A stretch of 64,000 nt of DNA from Rhynchospora pubera (taxonomy: Eukaryota; Streptophyta; Magnoliopsida; Poales; Cyperaceae). The stretch covers positions 170,943,955 through 171,007,954 of the forward strand of contig CM051462.1 in assembly GCA_028095005.1 (NCBI GenBank), in the 5' to 3' direction. The notes under the pieces are model-generated. The model saw only the letters and a list, made by a program, of their open reading frames with translations. It did no database searches and was not told the DNA's origin. The translations under genes and the position numbers were made by a program. This document shows positions 10,617-22,766 of this stretch, in pieces. Positions within the stretch are counted from its first letter, which is position 1. Every line of letters starts with the position of its first letter.

Positions 10617-11797
10617 AATTTATTACATTATTTTCAAATTTTCCGTTTACACTTCTATAAATTAACCACTCAATTAACCATTTCCTTACCTTCCTTCAAG
10701 AAATTAACAATTTTCCCCCAATCTGAAATGGTTGTCTTAACATATCTATTCATCTGTTTCACTGTTCATTGTTTTCAATTTCTCGACGCTTACAGTCTTC
10801 ACATATTTCGTATCAGTTTGGTCCGGTAGGTTTATATGTTGCTTCTTATTTTTTATATTTTGTTTGCCCTCTTCTAATTACATATCTTTCACTTTTTTTT
10901 TAGGTACCAACTTCCTCCAATCATACATGACAATAATATATTTCTAATTTATGAGTTTAATATTGATGACGAAGGATGTTTGATGATGACGAAGGCGACC
11001 CTGTTCCATACATGTTTAACGATGATATTATCTGTAGAATTTAAATTTTTGATCTTATGCTATCAACTATGTATCTTTCAATTTTTCATCACTGTAGTTC
11101 TAATAAAAAATTTCATTTTCTCCTATTTTTTTTGTTGCTTGATTCTATATTTTCAGCTTATTTCTATATATATTTTTTATGTCATTAACGAACATATTAA
11201 CTTATTGAAATATAATTCAAATTATCTACATTACTACAAAATATACTTTATTTTAATTACGGCCATAATTTTTTTTATTAACTTACATTGTTATTTTAAT
11301 CATGTTACAATTATGTAAACTATATTACACACATAATAGATGCTGGCAACCACAATTCGCTCTAATTTTTTTTTCAGTCTATAATCAAATTATTTATATA
11401 TTTATATATTTATTTTTTCTATACTACCATTTTTGTAATTTAAATTATGCATGTACATTTCAAATTTTTAATAAAACATAATTTATATAAAAAAATTAAA
11501 ATCCTAACAATTTTTTATTAACATATTATATATATTTTTCCAATAACTAATTTTAAGATAAAAATAGGCTCTATTGAGCTGTTGTTTCAACTTTGGTAGT
11601 CATTTACACAAAAATGTTCTTTTTTTGAATCAACTTCTGCAATATCTAGACGTTACATCTCATTGCCAAATTATTTACAAACTATCAACTAAAACAAATA
11701 TACAGATTAACATTCTATTCATTCATTACATTTCAAATATCAATTTATCATATTCCATAATTCAAATTTTATATTATCTATAAAAATAATTCTTTAT
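10617..11797. other. AT-rich stretch, possibly the body of a Helitron
   Basis: No recognisable coding region. It precedes a Helitron-type 3' terminus (11798-11824) and may be part of that element. I could not locate a convincing 5' TC terminus. Confidence 0.35.
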
Positions 11798-11824
11798 CGA
11801 GCGAAGCTCGATGTCCAACCCTAG
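11798..11824 (+). mobile_element. Helitron 3' terminus
   Basis: A perfect hairpin CGAGC-GAA-GCTCG (11798-11810) is followed by a 10-nt spacer and CTAG, then T. This is the plant Helitron 3' signature (hairpin, about 10 nt, CTRR, insertion before T). It implies a non-autonomous Helitron ending at 11824; its left end is not resolved. Confidence 0.65.
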
Positions 11825-12184
11825 TTGTTATCAACTCCAGAGGTGTTGGTGTTAATAGAAAGAGGTGACAGAGTTTATTTTTTATTTTTATTTTTTAAAG
11901 TAGAGGCGGTAAAATTTTACATGCCTTCGAAGAAATTGTTTGATTTGATTGTTTTAGGAAAATGAAATTGATTTTTTAATGGTACAGATCTGACTCCACT
12001 AGATATATAATATCATGAAATTGTTAAACGACTCGAAATTTAATCCAGCACAACTCGTAAATATTTGAGGATTAAAAGAGGAGATATGGGATGCAATCTT
12101 CACCATTTGTTTTTGCCTAATCAACATTTCTGTTAGTTTTTTTATCCACTCTCCTTGTCGTCATGATTTTTTTGTTTTGTCTTT
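11825..12184. other. No gene seen
   Basis: AT-rich unique-looking sequence between the Helitron end and MITE copy 2. Confidence 0.5.
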
Positions 12185-12334
12185 GGGTGCGTTTGGATCG
12201 TTGGAAGAAAGAAGAAGAAGAAGGAAAAAGAAGAAAAAAAAATTATAAACAATCTAAACTCTTCACAAAGTTACACATTTTCTAATACTTCTTTTTACTT
12301 CTTCCTTTTTTCCCACACCTATCCAAGCGGAGCC
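12185..12334. mobile_element. MITE family M, copy 2
   Basis: 150 bp from 'gggtgcgtttggatcg' to 'cacctatccaagcggagcc', with the shared core 'aattataaacaatctaaactc'. The flanks (TTT and AGA) show no clear TSD, so the site has decayed or the copy was rearranged. Confidence 0.75.
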
Positions 12335-12940
12335 AGAGAAATTAAAATTCGAGGTCACATTAAAATAATTGTTGATCAACTCTGTAAGAAAGAAGAAATA
12401 TGCGGAAAAGAAAAAGTGGAAAAAGGAATACCGATTCAATCTTTTACACAAATCTGATTTCATACAATTCATTATAATTGTTGATGAAAAATTGAACAAC
12501 AAATCAGATAATAAGAAAATAAAAAAGTAATAAAAGAAATAGAGTTATCTGAATCACATTAGACATTGTCCTTAAGCGTATTCTATCTCAATATGAGACA
12601 AGAACCGCAACCAAGATAATTCATAGTTATCATCTTTTAGGGCAAGACCATAAAGGTGACTAATGAAAGCCTAAATATATATATATGGAAAAAATACTTT
12701 GAATATTGGAGAATAAAAAAAATATAATTAGATTTTTGAGATAGATATATTGATTATTCATTTCACCGATTTTAGATATCCATATTCTTGTTAAGGACTT
12801 GTATATGTAGTCAATTAAGCAACAGTAAAATCAAAATAACGGACAATATACTTAATTGGCCCACTAAGTAATGAATTAAATAGATAACGGACAAATGATA
12901 AATAGAAAATCAAAACCGATATGAGCCTATAAGCATTTCA
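12335..12940. other. No gene seen
   Basis: AT-rich. It contains a short (AT)n tract near 12675. No motif or repeat boundary stands out. Confidence 0.5.
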
Positions 12941-13660
12941 TAATGATATGATTCATGGTTAATGTTCAAACGGTTAGCGAAAATAAAAGGTATTGATGTT
13001 GATCAAAGTAATGGTAAATTAATACTCAAAAGCAAAGAAAAATTATTCGAAGAAAACTTCGAGTTTTCTATAAAATATTTAACAATTTCTCACAAAACTC
13101 AAAATTTGAAAAATGAAAAGACACATGAATTAGGAATTTTATACAATCAAATGTTGAACAAATTTTGGATCGAATGACGAAACAAATTGCTGGATATTTA
13201 TATTATGCATCGTAAAAGTAATTTACAAACTTTGAACTTCACTTAGTGTTGATGGATTAAAATTGGAGGACAGAGATAACTAATTATGACTTGAACTCGT
13301 TATGAATCCAAATTACACCATCACACACTCAATATAGAGTTGCGCATTATGGTCATAAGAAAATAACTTGGATTTTTTATGAGTCTTAGGGGCTCTACAT
13401 GACCTGCATTGTGGCCACATACATGCACTCTTATATAAGGGAGTCTCTATCAAGGATGTGTGTAGATTCACATCTCATAAAACTTAACAATTTAGTCCTC
13501 ATTAAGAGCATTGCTCGGCTAAAATATTCACCTTAACATCTTCATGAAGCACATTCACCATAGGGATGGAGCTTGAGTCACTGCTCCAATATTGTGTGAT
13601 AAGTGACCAATATACAGCTTGTCATTATTCGTTGAATCTCTTTCTAGGAATCACCCTTTC
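12941..13660 (-). mobile_element. Relic of the E4 LTR-element family
   Basis: 13040-13660 aligns by eye with 33265-33900 of element E4. Both share the LTR end ('gagttttct...aaca'), the PPT complement ('c(t/c)cacaaaactcaaaattt'), 'aacaaattgctggatattta', 'accatcacacac' and 'ggatgtgtgtaga'. It is diverged, lacks the second LTR, and abuts the CC-domain relic. The orientation matches E4 (PPT read on the minus strand). Confidence 0.7.
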
Positions 13661-13749
13661 GGAGATTGGATTGCCACTGTAAGAGACCTATTAGGGTATA
13701 AATCCATCCCTTTAATGAATTTAGAACTTTTGTTCTGGTGGAGTAATAT

Positions 13750-14352
13750 TCTTCCATTAGAACATTTTTTTTTCGACAAGTTGGAAGTTTCTCTTCTCCT
13801 CCGTACTTTTATCCAGCCTTGTGTTTATTCTCTTAATTTTCTTGACCATCTTATAATGGAACTTGACTTGGTTATTTGAAGACAAAAGATTCCAAACTGC
13901 TTCAGCTGGAAACTTACCTTTACTTCTTTGTTTTTCGATTTGCAAATCATCTAGGCTCCGTTTGGATAGGTGTGGGAAGAAAGAAAGAAGGGAAGAAGTG
14001 GGAAGAAGTATTGAGAAGTGTGTAATTTTGTGAAGAGTTTGAATTGTTTATAATTTTTTTTCTTCCTTCTTCCTTCTTCTTCTTCCTTCTTCCTATATCC
14101 AAACGCACCCCTAGAAAATCATCAACATCATATTTTGCATCTTGTAGCTGTGAAAGCCAACGGCAAATGCGTTCATTAGTAATGAATTTCTTCTCAATGC
14201 CTGCCAAGACTATTCTTATAATTGTGAGCATATCCTTTGTTATATCACACTCCTTATCTAGATTCCAAAATATGATCAAGTCTTTCCATAGTTGGCCTAA
14301 CTTCTCAATCATTTACTTCACCAGCAGTAGCGGCAACAGTAAGTACCTCCAT
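13750..14352 (-). pseudogene. CC (Rx-N) domain relic of a CC-NBS-LRR gene, split by a MITE
   Basis: A start at 14352 gives 'MEVLTVAATAGEVND', then a frame slip, then 'MIEKLGQLWKDL', 'DMLTIIRIVLAGIEKK' and 'WLSQLQDAKYDVDDFL'. This is the Rx-type coiled-coil domain with the EDVID-region analogue DVDD. A 157-bp MITE (13954-14110) cuts the sequence directly after that. The domain resumes on the other side with 'NLLSSNNQVKFHYKMVKK' and 'RLDKSTEEKRNFQLVE', the end of a canonical CC linker. Sequence homology stops near 13750. The natural next part (VDES..YGR, P-loop) is found at 2420-1690 on the same strand. The gene cannot make a full NLR. Known CNLs detect pathogen effectors in the cytoplasm. Confidence 0.85.
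13954..14110. mobile_element. MITE family M, copy 3 (TSD CTA), inside the CC domain
   Basis: 157 bp from 'ggctccgtttggatagg' to 'ccaaacgcaccc', flanked by CTA (13951-13953 and 14111-14113). Removing the element and one CTA brings the two halves of the CC domain together, which proves insertion into coding DNA. Confidence 0.92.
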
Positions 14353-14597
14353 GAGACAGCCCTTTGACTGGCACACTTTTGATAAGAATAGAGACAAATG
14401 TGTAAGTTTGGCCTTTTATGCAAAAAAAAATTAATAATAATACAAAAATAAAAAAAATATAAAAAACTACAATCCAATCTAAAAATTAGCATAAAAGCAT
14501 CACAAGTTCAATTGACCAACATTAAATTTGTACACCATCTATAGAAGGAAACTAATTATACTAAAATCATGTAAAAAAGAAAGCTAAATTACAACAT

Positions 14598-14733
14598 GTG
14601 AGTGTGGTTGGCAAAGAACAATGCATCTCAAATGAGAGGTCGTAGATTCGAAACTCGACTAGAGGATCTTTATAAATAAATTGGGAAGCTTGACCTCAAT
14701 TTATCTTCCAAAAAAAAATTCGTGAGCTTGGTT
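14598..14733 (+). mobile_element. tRNA-derived SINE-like element
   Basis: A box-B-like 'gattcgaaactc' (about 14646) follows a 'ggttggcaaagaacaatgc' region resembling a degenerate box A about 35 bp upstream. The element ends in an A-run (14709-14718). The flanks 'gtgagtgtggtt' (14598) and 'gtgagcttggtt' (14722) form a 12-bp TSD with two mismatches. A SINE is the best explanation; a decayed tRNA relic is the alternative. Confidence 0.5.
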
Positions 14734-15902
14734 CAATCAGTATGATTTGTGGGAAAGAAGCGATCGAGCGTCATAGCTGGACAACTCGATCCAAATGTTA
14801 GAAGATTCGGTTTGAATTAGGAACCGATTTACCCAGATTTTTTATTTATGTTATTTTTTTTTTCATTTGCGTTATGATGGATATGGAAACGAAATAATAA
14901 GGCAGACTTGTATTTTTATAAAGGCACGCCACCCTCCTTTCCCAATCATCTTCTTCTCTTTTTTTGAAGATAATCATCTTCTTCTCTTTTGGTAAATAAG
15001 ATACATGTAGTACCTTATGCAGATAATAATAGGCTAGTAGCTACCTTCGGAACGGAACTTCAGGATCGAATGAAAATTTCATGTTACTAAAAATAGAGAG
15101 TTTTACTAATTTGAAAGAGTTTTATTTATAGATTTTACAAAGTGAAAGAGTAAAACTTGTGGGATAATTTCCCTTGTGTCTTGCTGCTTCGTTTACACAC
15201 CAATATATAGATGAGAAAGTGAATTCTTGCCTTATTGGATACTCAATTATTGAGTGTGATCATTGGGCCCATCGTCCACTTAATTAATGGCAGTCCATAA
15301 TAGGAATACTCAAATTATTCCAAAAGAATAAAAAAATGATGGTGTGCGTGTATTATAGATGTATAAGTACTGAACCACGCTAAAATCGTATCTTTTTTGT
15401 GTGATTGCTTGAGTTTAAAACATGCGATCAAAGCAGGCGGTTCTGATATTAAACTGACCTTTTTTTTTCGTGTGCAAAACATGTTTGCTTTCTCATTTGC
15501 CTTTCATAAGACAGATCGTATATTAAATTCTACTTCTCACATTTTTTTTTGTATTTATCGCTTAAATTTATCACTAAGATTAAGACAAAATTGAGGGGTA
15601 TGTAGTCAATTTTGCCAATTATTATGAGATGCATTCGTCCCTCATCAAAGAGCCACAGATTCCTCATATCAGATCCATTCAACCAAAAAATCACAATATA
15701 TTACACGAGTTATAGCACCCCAAAATCACAATGGGTACAAACGGGAATTACATTATCCCCAGTTGCGTCTGCACAACGGGAATTACTTTTTCAATATCAT
15801 CATTTGTTTCTCTATATCTGTCTTTCTATCTCTCTTTTACCTTTTCGCACAACAAACTTCAGCCAATTCGTGTATAGCCAGCCTAAGTCAGCAAGCAAGC
15901 TT
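14734..15902. other. Intergenic stretch and 3' flank of the GRIK-like gene
   Basis: No gene seen. 15090-15310 resembles LTR R/U5 sequence read on the minus strand (TATA-like 'ctatatattgg' at about 15200), but no partner was found. The last few hundred bases before 15903 should hold the GRIK 3' UTR. Confidence 0.4.
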
Positions 15903-18900
15903 CTAGGAAGGTTTGTTTCGTTCGATGGAGTTGCGTCTGCATGTGCAGATGTAGTCTGGTATGGGTCCCAGGTCGCCTACTACCCATGGATGCTCTGCTA
16001 CTCCTTGTAATGTGATGCGTTGATTTGGATCTGCAACATCAATTATTAAATATGCATATAAAAAATGTTAGGAAAATATTAGAGGAAACAAATAGACGAA
16101 ACATATCAATGCAAGAAGAACCACAAAACCTAGATGATACTGAACTGGTTGCATCTACCAGCTAGCATGATTTGTACCAGCTTATTGGGAGAGGGCTCAT
16201 ATTACACGATGCACAAAGAAACTTCATTTATATCACTTAGGGAGTTGATTTTTGTTGCCCAAGGCATTTTTTTACTCAATTGCTCACCATCCAAGGCACA
16301 CCACGTATGAACCCTGCTTAAGTTTAAGCTTGAGCAGGACTAGCATGTGTTTTTGAAAGATGATGTGGCATTCTATAGTTGGTAGACTGCCCGGGAGTGG
16401 AAATGCCATAAAAGGCTGTCAGTATCCCTCTACCAGTTATCCATACCCAGCAAAACAAGAATATAACTCCTCGACAGAGTAATTAACTTTATGCATTATA
16501 GCCTTCTGTGCTGTCTCCCATTTTAAATGATGTGGAAATTAACAACAAATATAGAAAGGTATTACAGAATTATACATAAAGTGGGGGTTGGGGAATGGGG
16601 TGTAAAAGACTATGATTTATCACTTGATAAGGGTGTAAATGATATCTTCCATGCTTTTGTAGGTATGCTTAGTATTTATCATTTTGAAGGATTATACTTG
16701 AGGTTTTTAATATTTGCAAGAATGACTTGAAGACTGCTGCTTGGTAACTGGATGTCAAGGCCAGCTGAACAAAGTTACAAGTCACTGAGTTGAAATATAA
16801 GCTTGTCGTTTCTAAAGAAGTGGGAAAAGAGCAGGCTGGAAAAGGGGAGGGAGGGAGGGGCAGGCAAAACTCAGCCAACCTTTGCAAAGAAGTTGTTCAA
16901 GCAAGTCCTTCAACAAGGGATTCATGTGGTCCGGCACAATCAATGGATTGTTAACTATCTACATTAACACAAGCAAGATTAAAATCATCAATCAGAAATG
17001 AAAAGAAAGAGTGTTCATTCACATTATAATGCTAACAAATTGAGCAAGTCATTCTCGTAAAGAGCTTGTTCTCAAGTGGAAAAGAGGTTTAACATCGTAT
17101 ATAGGTAATTCACCTTGTCATAAGTGTCATGAAGCCCATCACCAAGAAAAGGGTAGCGACCCAAAACCATACAATAGAGTGTCACACCTACTGCCCATGT
17201 ATCGGCACCTTTTCCATGGTAAGTTACACCTAAAGCATATACAAACAGCAGTACATTCAAATAAAGAAGAGAGACATGGACATCAACCCAAGAAAGAGCA
17301 TCAAATAATACAACAAACCTATACAGCACTCAGGTGCAGTGAAGACAGGGGTACCAGGTGTCCTCCTCAGCAAATCATTATCACCCTGTACTTCATTCAT
17401 TTGTTTCAGGTGAGCAAGATAGGATTCAGCCATGGTCAAGATTTACAAAAGGAAGATCAGAAAGGTACCTCAAATGCCTGACTAACACTGAAATCACCAA
17501 TTTTGACTCTGCCGGTGCCTGTAACTAACAGATTATCTGGCTTGATGTCACCATGGATTATATTCTGTTTAACAAAAAAAAAAAAAGTAAAAGCAAATGA
17601 AGATACAAAAGAGAAGCGAACAAATTATATTAGATGAGCATAAGTATATTAGCTTTTCTTTTAAACTTGTTTTAATTCAGAGCTCCCAAAACATAACAGG
17701 GGATAACAACTGTATTGCCTATTCCCTAGTACTTATGATTTTCAAAGAATTCTGTTTTGGTTATTAAACTTGCACTGAATATATTTTCTGAATATTTTAT
17801 GCTGAAATCTTACAAAAAAAACAGGAAAAAGAAGAAATGGAACTATTGATGTAAATATATAGAGTTAAAGATTACATGAGAATGGAGATAACTTAGACCA
17901 GCAACGATATCTCTAAGGTAACTTCGAGCTGTACTTTCCCCAAGACTACATGGGGCACCTGAACCATCACACACCCACTTGCTTTCAACGTACTCCAGAA
18001 CTACATAACATACAAGATACCACAAGTTTATATGTATCCCTGCTTTGCTTGTTAGGTCATCATCAGTTAGTAGCATAATAGTGCAATAAATTAGGTTCAC
18101 TATACAGAAGAGAGCTCACCACCCCCAAACCAAAAGAAATATACTTAAGAACAAATGAAATACAAAACTTAAAAAAGTACCAAAAATTAGACCATATACT
18201 TTGCAATATCCTTTATTAATCCTAGATAGCAAAGATATCTTATACAAAACATTAAGATTTATTTTGTAACAATCACTTTATTTTTAAGAGAGTGTTAATT
18301 TCAAATAGTTTGACTTCGAGGATAAAGAAGGCTTTTGGTGTGGAAGGAGCTTTCTATATGCACATTCAATGCACACACTTCATTCATTAAGGCTGTGCTC
18401 CAGAAGGAGTGAACTGGAGCTAAGGAAAGGTAGCGTAATTGAAATACCTTGCTCCAGGAAGGGTTACTGGGTGAACTGACGGAAACAGGAGGAAACGAGC
18501 GGGTCTTAAAACCTAGTTCAAGGAAAATATCGATTACCCCCGATTTTGGGGTGTAACGAGAAGGCACCAGCGAAACAAACTTTTCTACCGATAATGTCCT
18601 TACAAATTTCTTTCTCTGACAATGGACCCCACAAATTCATTGTTTCCCTCCTAATTATTAGTGAACCCCCGCCAAACCAGCAATTTTGTCTTAGAAAATC
18701 TATTTATTTGGAGACCATATCTCTGGAACAATTTATTTGCGCTGCATAAAAAATAGAAAGAAACAAAGCTGGTGGTTTCCAATTTGTGCGCATTGAAGGA
18801 TTTCCCTGTAAGCTTTCCTAATCCTACTGTTATATTTTCTGTTTATATGGAATTTGACAATTGGATTACACTTTTTTCTTCCCGTTTTGTGCGCATTGAT

Positions 18901-21900
18901 ATATGGTTTAATTCACCTTGAATATTTGTTCAGAATTCGATGTTTCCTGTCTTTCTTAAAGACAAATCAGCTTGTATTTGTTCCTTGCTTTACATCCTGC
19001 TATGTAGTTTATTTTGTTTTCCAATTTTGTTTATTTTCTTTTTTCCAAAACCAGACAACTCCAGATATGACAGTTACTTTACTTGAGATTGCAATTTGCT
19101 GTCCTTGCTGGTAAAGGCAATTGAGGATCAGACCTTGGGTTTTTAGATGCCTTTTTTGGCTGGTATGTTGGGTTTTGCTTTGGGTTTTAAGCGTGATTAC
19201 AAATTAGCATAGCCTAAAAAAATTAATAATAAGAGAATTTTTGCTACCAAAGCACCTGGATAGATTGATGGTGTTGCAACTCTTTTGAAAGTATGCGCAT
19301 ACTTCTCTCACAAATAGTCAAATTGTTGCATTCTGCCTTATGTTTATGCAAAATAGAGATATACTGGTAAGGGTAACATTGTACTTTTGCATATTAAAAA
19401 GAAGGTTAAAGCTTTTAACTTCTATAAAAGTTTTTTGAATCCTGGAGCAAGGCATCGTGAGTTTCTTTCATTTCCATACACTTCTTGTACTTACCTTTCC
19501 TTCCCATTCTTTTCCTTCCCCTTAGTTTTGAAATTCTGGAGCATAGCCTAAGTGTTTCAGAAGCACTCGTGCCTCAAATATTAATTAATCATATCCCATT
19601 CATTACTTCAATAAGAATTAAAATCTTTTAAAAAATATTGGGGGAACAAGCAAAAAGTCCTTGCAAACTGTCATTCATCATCACTGTCATAGTTAGTTTT
19701 TTTTTTTTTCTCCAAATTCACTGTCATAGTAGTTAAGGGGCTTAAATGCATGCTTCAGAAAATGGAATTACAACATTAACTGATTAGATGGTTTTGTGCA
19801 CAGGAATTTGGGGGGTTGGGGGGGGGGGGTTATGAAGTTGAGCATTGATTAATCAGTTGGTATCGTATTTCATATTTCAGAAATGACACACTATGTATTG
19901 CATACTAGTAATAATAGCAGAGAAAAATATAGAATACCCATATAGAAGTTATCAATATTGGGGTCATCAATCACCTCAATTAGATTCACTATATTTGGAT
20001 GGTCCAACATTTTCATGATAGATACCTGCCACAAATAAATAAATAATTATCAACGATTGACACTTAATCTAATTGTAAAATGTCTCGAACAAAAATAGCA
20101 TGCAGAAGACTTTACCAAAAACTGGCATTCTTCTTGTCATGTATTAGCGGCAGTTAAACATTTGTTCTTCTTTTATTTTCTTTTTTCAGTGAAATTTTAT
20201 GAGGCTACTAGTAAAAGTATGTAATAATAATACAAGTAACAGGTACTGCATTCTTCACAGACATATATCAGAAACAACAGACAATTGCATAAGAACATTA
20301 CAGCCAATCAAACCAGGTCTATCTAACCCCTCGTTCAAGACTTTATTAAACCAAACAACAAAGAAATTCAGTCTTCTAGTTTGGCCAATATTGTTTTTCT
20401 GAAGCACACAAGAAAACAACAATAACAAATATTTACTTGAAACCACAATCCATGTTCAATTGCTAGTGGTTTGGAATGATGGCTCATCTGCCTGACTCAA
20501 CCTTGCATAGACTGGGCATGATGATTACCAGATCAGGTCCAGTTTAGTTATTAATCACGTAAGCATCAGATTTAGTTTGAATCAAATCTTACCTTTACAA
20601 AGTTCTTTTGACCTGGACCTGAACTGAGTAATGGATTAGCACAACAGTTTAGTCCATAATGAGAGAGGCACTAACCTCCCTAAGAACATCAGTCATAGCA
20701 GTTTCTGAAGGGGCGACCCTTAACCTCACCAAATGAGATTTATGGAAAACCTTTATTGCGTATAGTTTGTCATCTTTGGTGCTCCGGTACAAGACCTGCT
20801 TCAAAACTTTTGTTTAACAAAATTTTCCAAGCAAAGAACAAATAATTACTTTTTGGTGAAGTGCAACCATTAAAAAATGCATTACAATTTTAATAGTTTA
20901 TAGGATTTCGTGTAAATATAACAAAACGAGCCTCTTATGGTTAAAAGTTACTGTATGAAAGTATGAATTAAACATTCAGATTTCAGTTTGTGACACTATC
21001 CAACAATCATGAAATAAGTTATTCTAATCTTATGAAAAGAAAATTTCTCAGCTAACATAGCAATTGCAATTTTTTTTTTTTTTTTTTTGACAAACTATAA
21101 GAATATGTAGGAAGGTATTGTTTGAAGCACAATAATGTTAGATAATTTTATTCATTGATATGGGCATAAGAAAAAGGAAAACAACAAGTTTAGGCTATTT
21201 CCAATTATTTCCAAGTTTTAAATTTGTTGAATTAGGAAATGTATTAGGGTTTTGATATTTAGACAACTATATATTAATAATCCAAAAGTAAGGAAAAGGA
21301 GAAAAGAAATAAATAATTAGTCTTCTTCAAGTCTCTCTCTCTCTCTTGTATATGTTAGGTCAGAACCACGGCGAGCAAAGGAGCTCATCGGGGGAATGAC
21401 TCTAATCGTCAACCCTCTACCCACAATTATAAACTAAGATCATCTACCCCTCTAGAAACATGCATCGTTCATGTGCTTTTTATATTCGTAATCCGAAAAG
21501 TCAGAATTCAAATTCCAGAACAAGAACTTCAAAAAATTTAGACTAGGATGCTTCTATTCTTCATCTGCAAACCATATAAAGCTCAAATTGCAGAAAAGTA
21601 TGCTTCCCACAACCTGTAAGCAAAAAATGTAAGATAAAGAGATAGAAACGTAAAAGGATCAGAGAATCGTTTCATTGATTATTCTCCTTTTCAGCTATCT
21701 CTTCCTTGAGTTTGTTGTACCTATCTCACTCCCTTCCTCCAAGACACAACTGTCACTTGCTAGCATTTACCAGAGAAGTTCTGTTTGGGTTGCAGACAAA
21801 CAATGGGACTTCTATAATCTTAGAAGTTCTTGTTCTGTAATTCAAGTTTGAGGCTTTTGACTTAGCTAATGGATTTTTTTTTTTGTTTAGTAAGGTCGAT

Positions 21901-22620
21901 TGGCTGAAGGTATAGTGTGTATGTGAAAAAAGAATTAACACCACCGAGCACCATGGAACACAGATATAGCACATTGAAAATCTCATAAGACAGACAGAAG
22001 GATATACCACTTTGCCATAGCTGCCAGCTCCTATTCTGTGTAGACGAACATACTCATTGACCATTTTATTCCCATTCTCATCCTACAATAATAACAGATA
22101 GCCATGCATGAACTTCAAGTACAGAACAGAAAATTCAATTGTTTGCTTCATTGACAGATCCATCATGTTACTTAATAGCTAAAGTTTTTGAACTGCTGTA
22201 ACTGTAATCTTTGACATGTGATAAGAGAAGAGGACTTGAGGTATAGCAGCATAAAAGAAGAAGGGGGCAAAAAAAAAAAAAAACCAAAACTAGGAGTTTG
22301 AAATCATGTAAATCCCGCACCTCAGAGAAAGTAGCTGCATGGGTCTCTTTAACAGGTACTTGCCTACAAATGAAGCCGCTTTCAGCCCGTTGTTGTAGGA
22401 TCTCCTCAGACCGCCTAATAGTTGGTCTCTGAACCCCATTTTCATCAGTGTCGGGTAAAAAGTCAGAATCAGCGCCATTGTTGTAAAAGCTACTGTCGAC
22501 AAAGTACATGCTGTCTTGCAAGAGGTTATCCCCCAAATTAGAAGAGGAACCGGGGACCATGTATGGGTTTTGGAGCTTGGAGGGCTTTCTTAGAAAACCA
22601 AAACAGCCGCAACAACCCAT
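15903..22620 (-). CDS. GRIK: GRIK/SnAK-like SnRK1-activating protein kinase, 10 coding exons
   Basis: Exons: 22620-22321, 22082-22008, 20795-20676, 20025-19938, 18000-17876, 17564-17469, 17385-17319, 17229-17114, 16958-16880, 16030-15903. All introns are GT-AG and the phases add up to 1194 nt, 397 residues. The N-terminus starts 'MGCCGCFGF'. The sequence then has the conserved 'RRSEEIL' and 'CRQVPVKET' (65-92), the glycine loop 'IGAGSYGKV' (about 117-125), 'YAIK' (K140), the catalytic loop 'IHGDIKPDNLL' (D242), 'KIGDFSVSQ' (D260), the activation loop 'RRTPGTPVFTAPECC' and the tail 'RITLQGVAEHPWV'. HGD in place of HRD and DFS in place of DFG are typical of plant GRIKs and related CaMKK-type kinases. 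Members phosphorylate the T-loop of SnRK1 catalytic subunits (energy signalling, cytosol/nucleus). An in-frame ATG at 22638 would add six residues. Exons 1-4 are duplicated as a pseudogene at 29909-32176. Confidence 0.93.
18001..19937 (-). other. Long fourth intron of the GRIK-like gene
   Basis: 1937 nt between exons 4 and 5. It contains an inverted 13-bp word CCTTGCTCCAGGA (18447 on plus, its complement at about 19440), G-runs at 19810-19829, and no coding motif. The 5' end of the block shared with copy B lies at about 19881, just inside this intron. Confidence 0.55.
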
Positions 22621-22669
22621 CTCAAGGAGGTCAGACATGCAGAACCAGCTCCCACACATGCAGAAATAC

Positions 22670-22766
22670 CTAGAACAATTCATTATTATTGAACTACAAT
22701 TCAAAACGAATCATAATGAAATAACTGGCTCCTAATTGTATGGATTGTGAACATGGAGTATCTTAC
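22670..22766 (-). other. 5'UTR intron of the GRIK-like gene (predicted)
   Basis: On the minus strand a donor 'aag|gtaagata' (22766) and an acceptor 'gttctag|' (22670) bracket a 97-nt intron just upstream of the start codon. The non-coding first exon would lie in the GC-richer 22767 to about 23050. RNA evidence would decide. Confidence 0.5.

Noticed and set aside
14640..14665. tRNA gene
   Set aside because: A box-B-like motif is present but no cloverleaf can be formed; an A-tail and TSD point to a SINE.
17179..17481. 100-codon plus-strand frame inside GRIK
   Set aside because: Antisense to exons 7 and 8 of a well-supported kinase gene.
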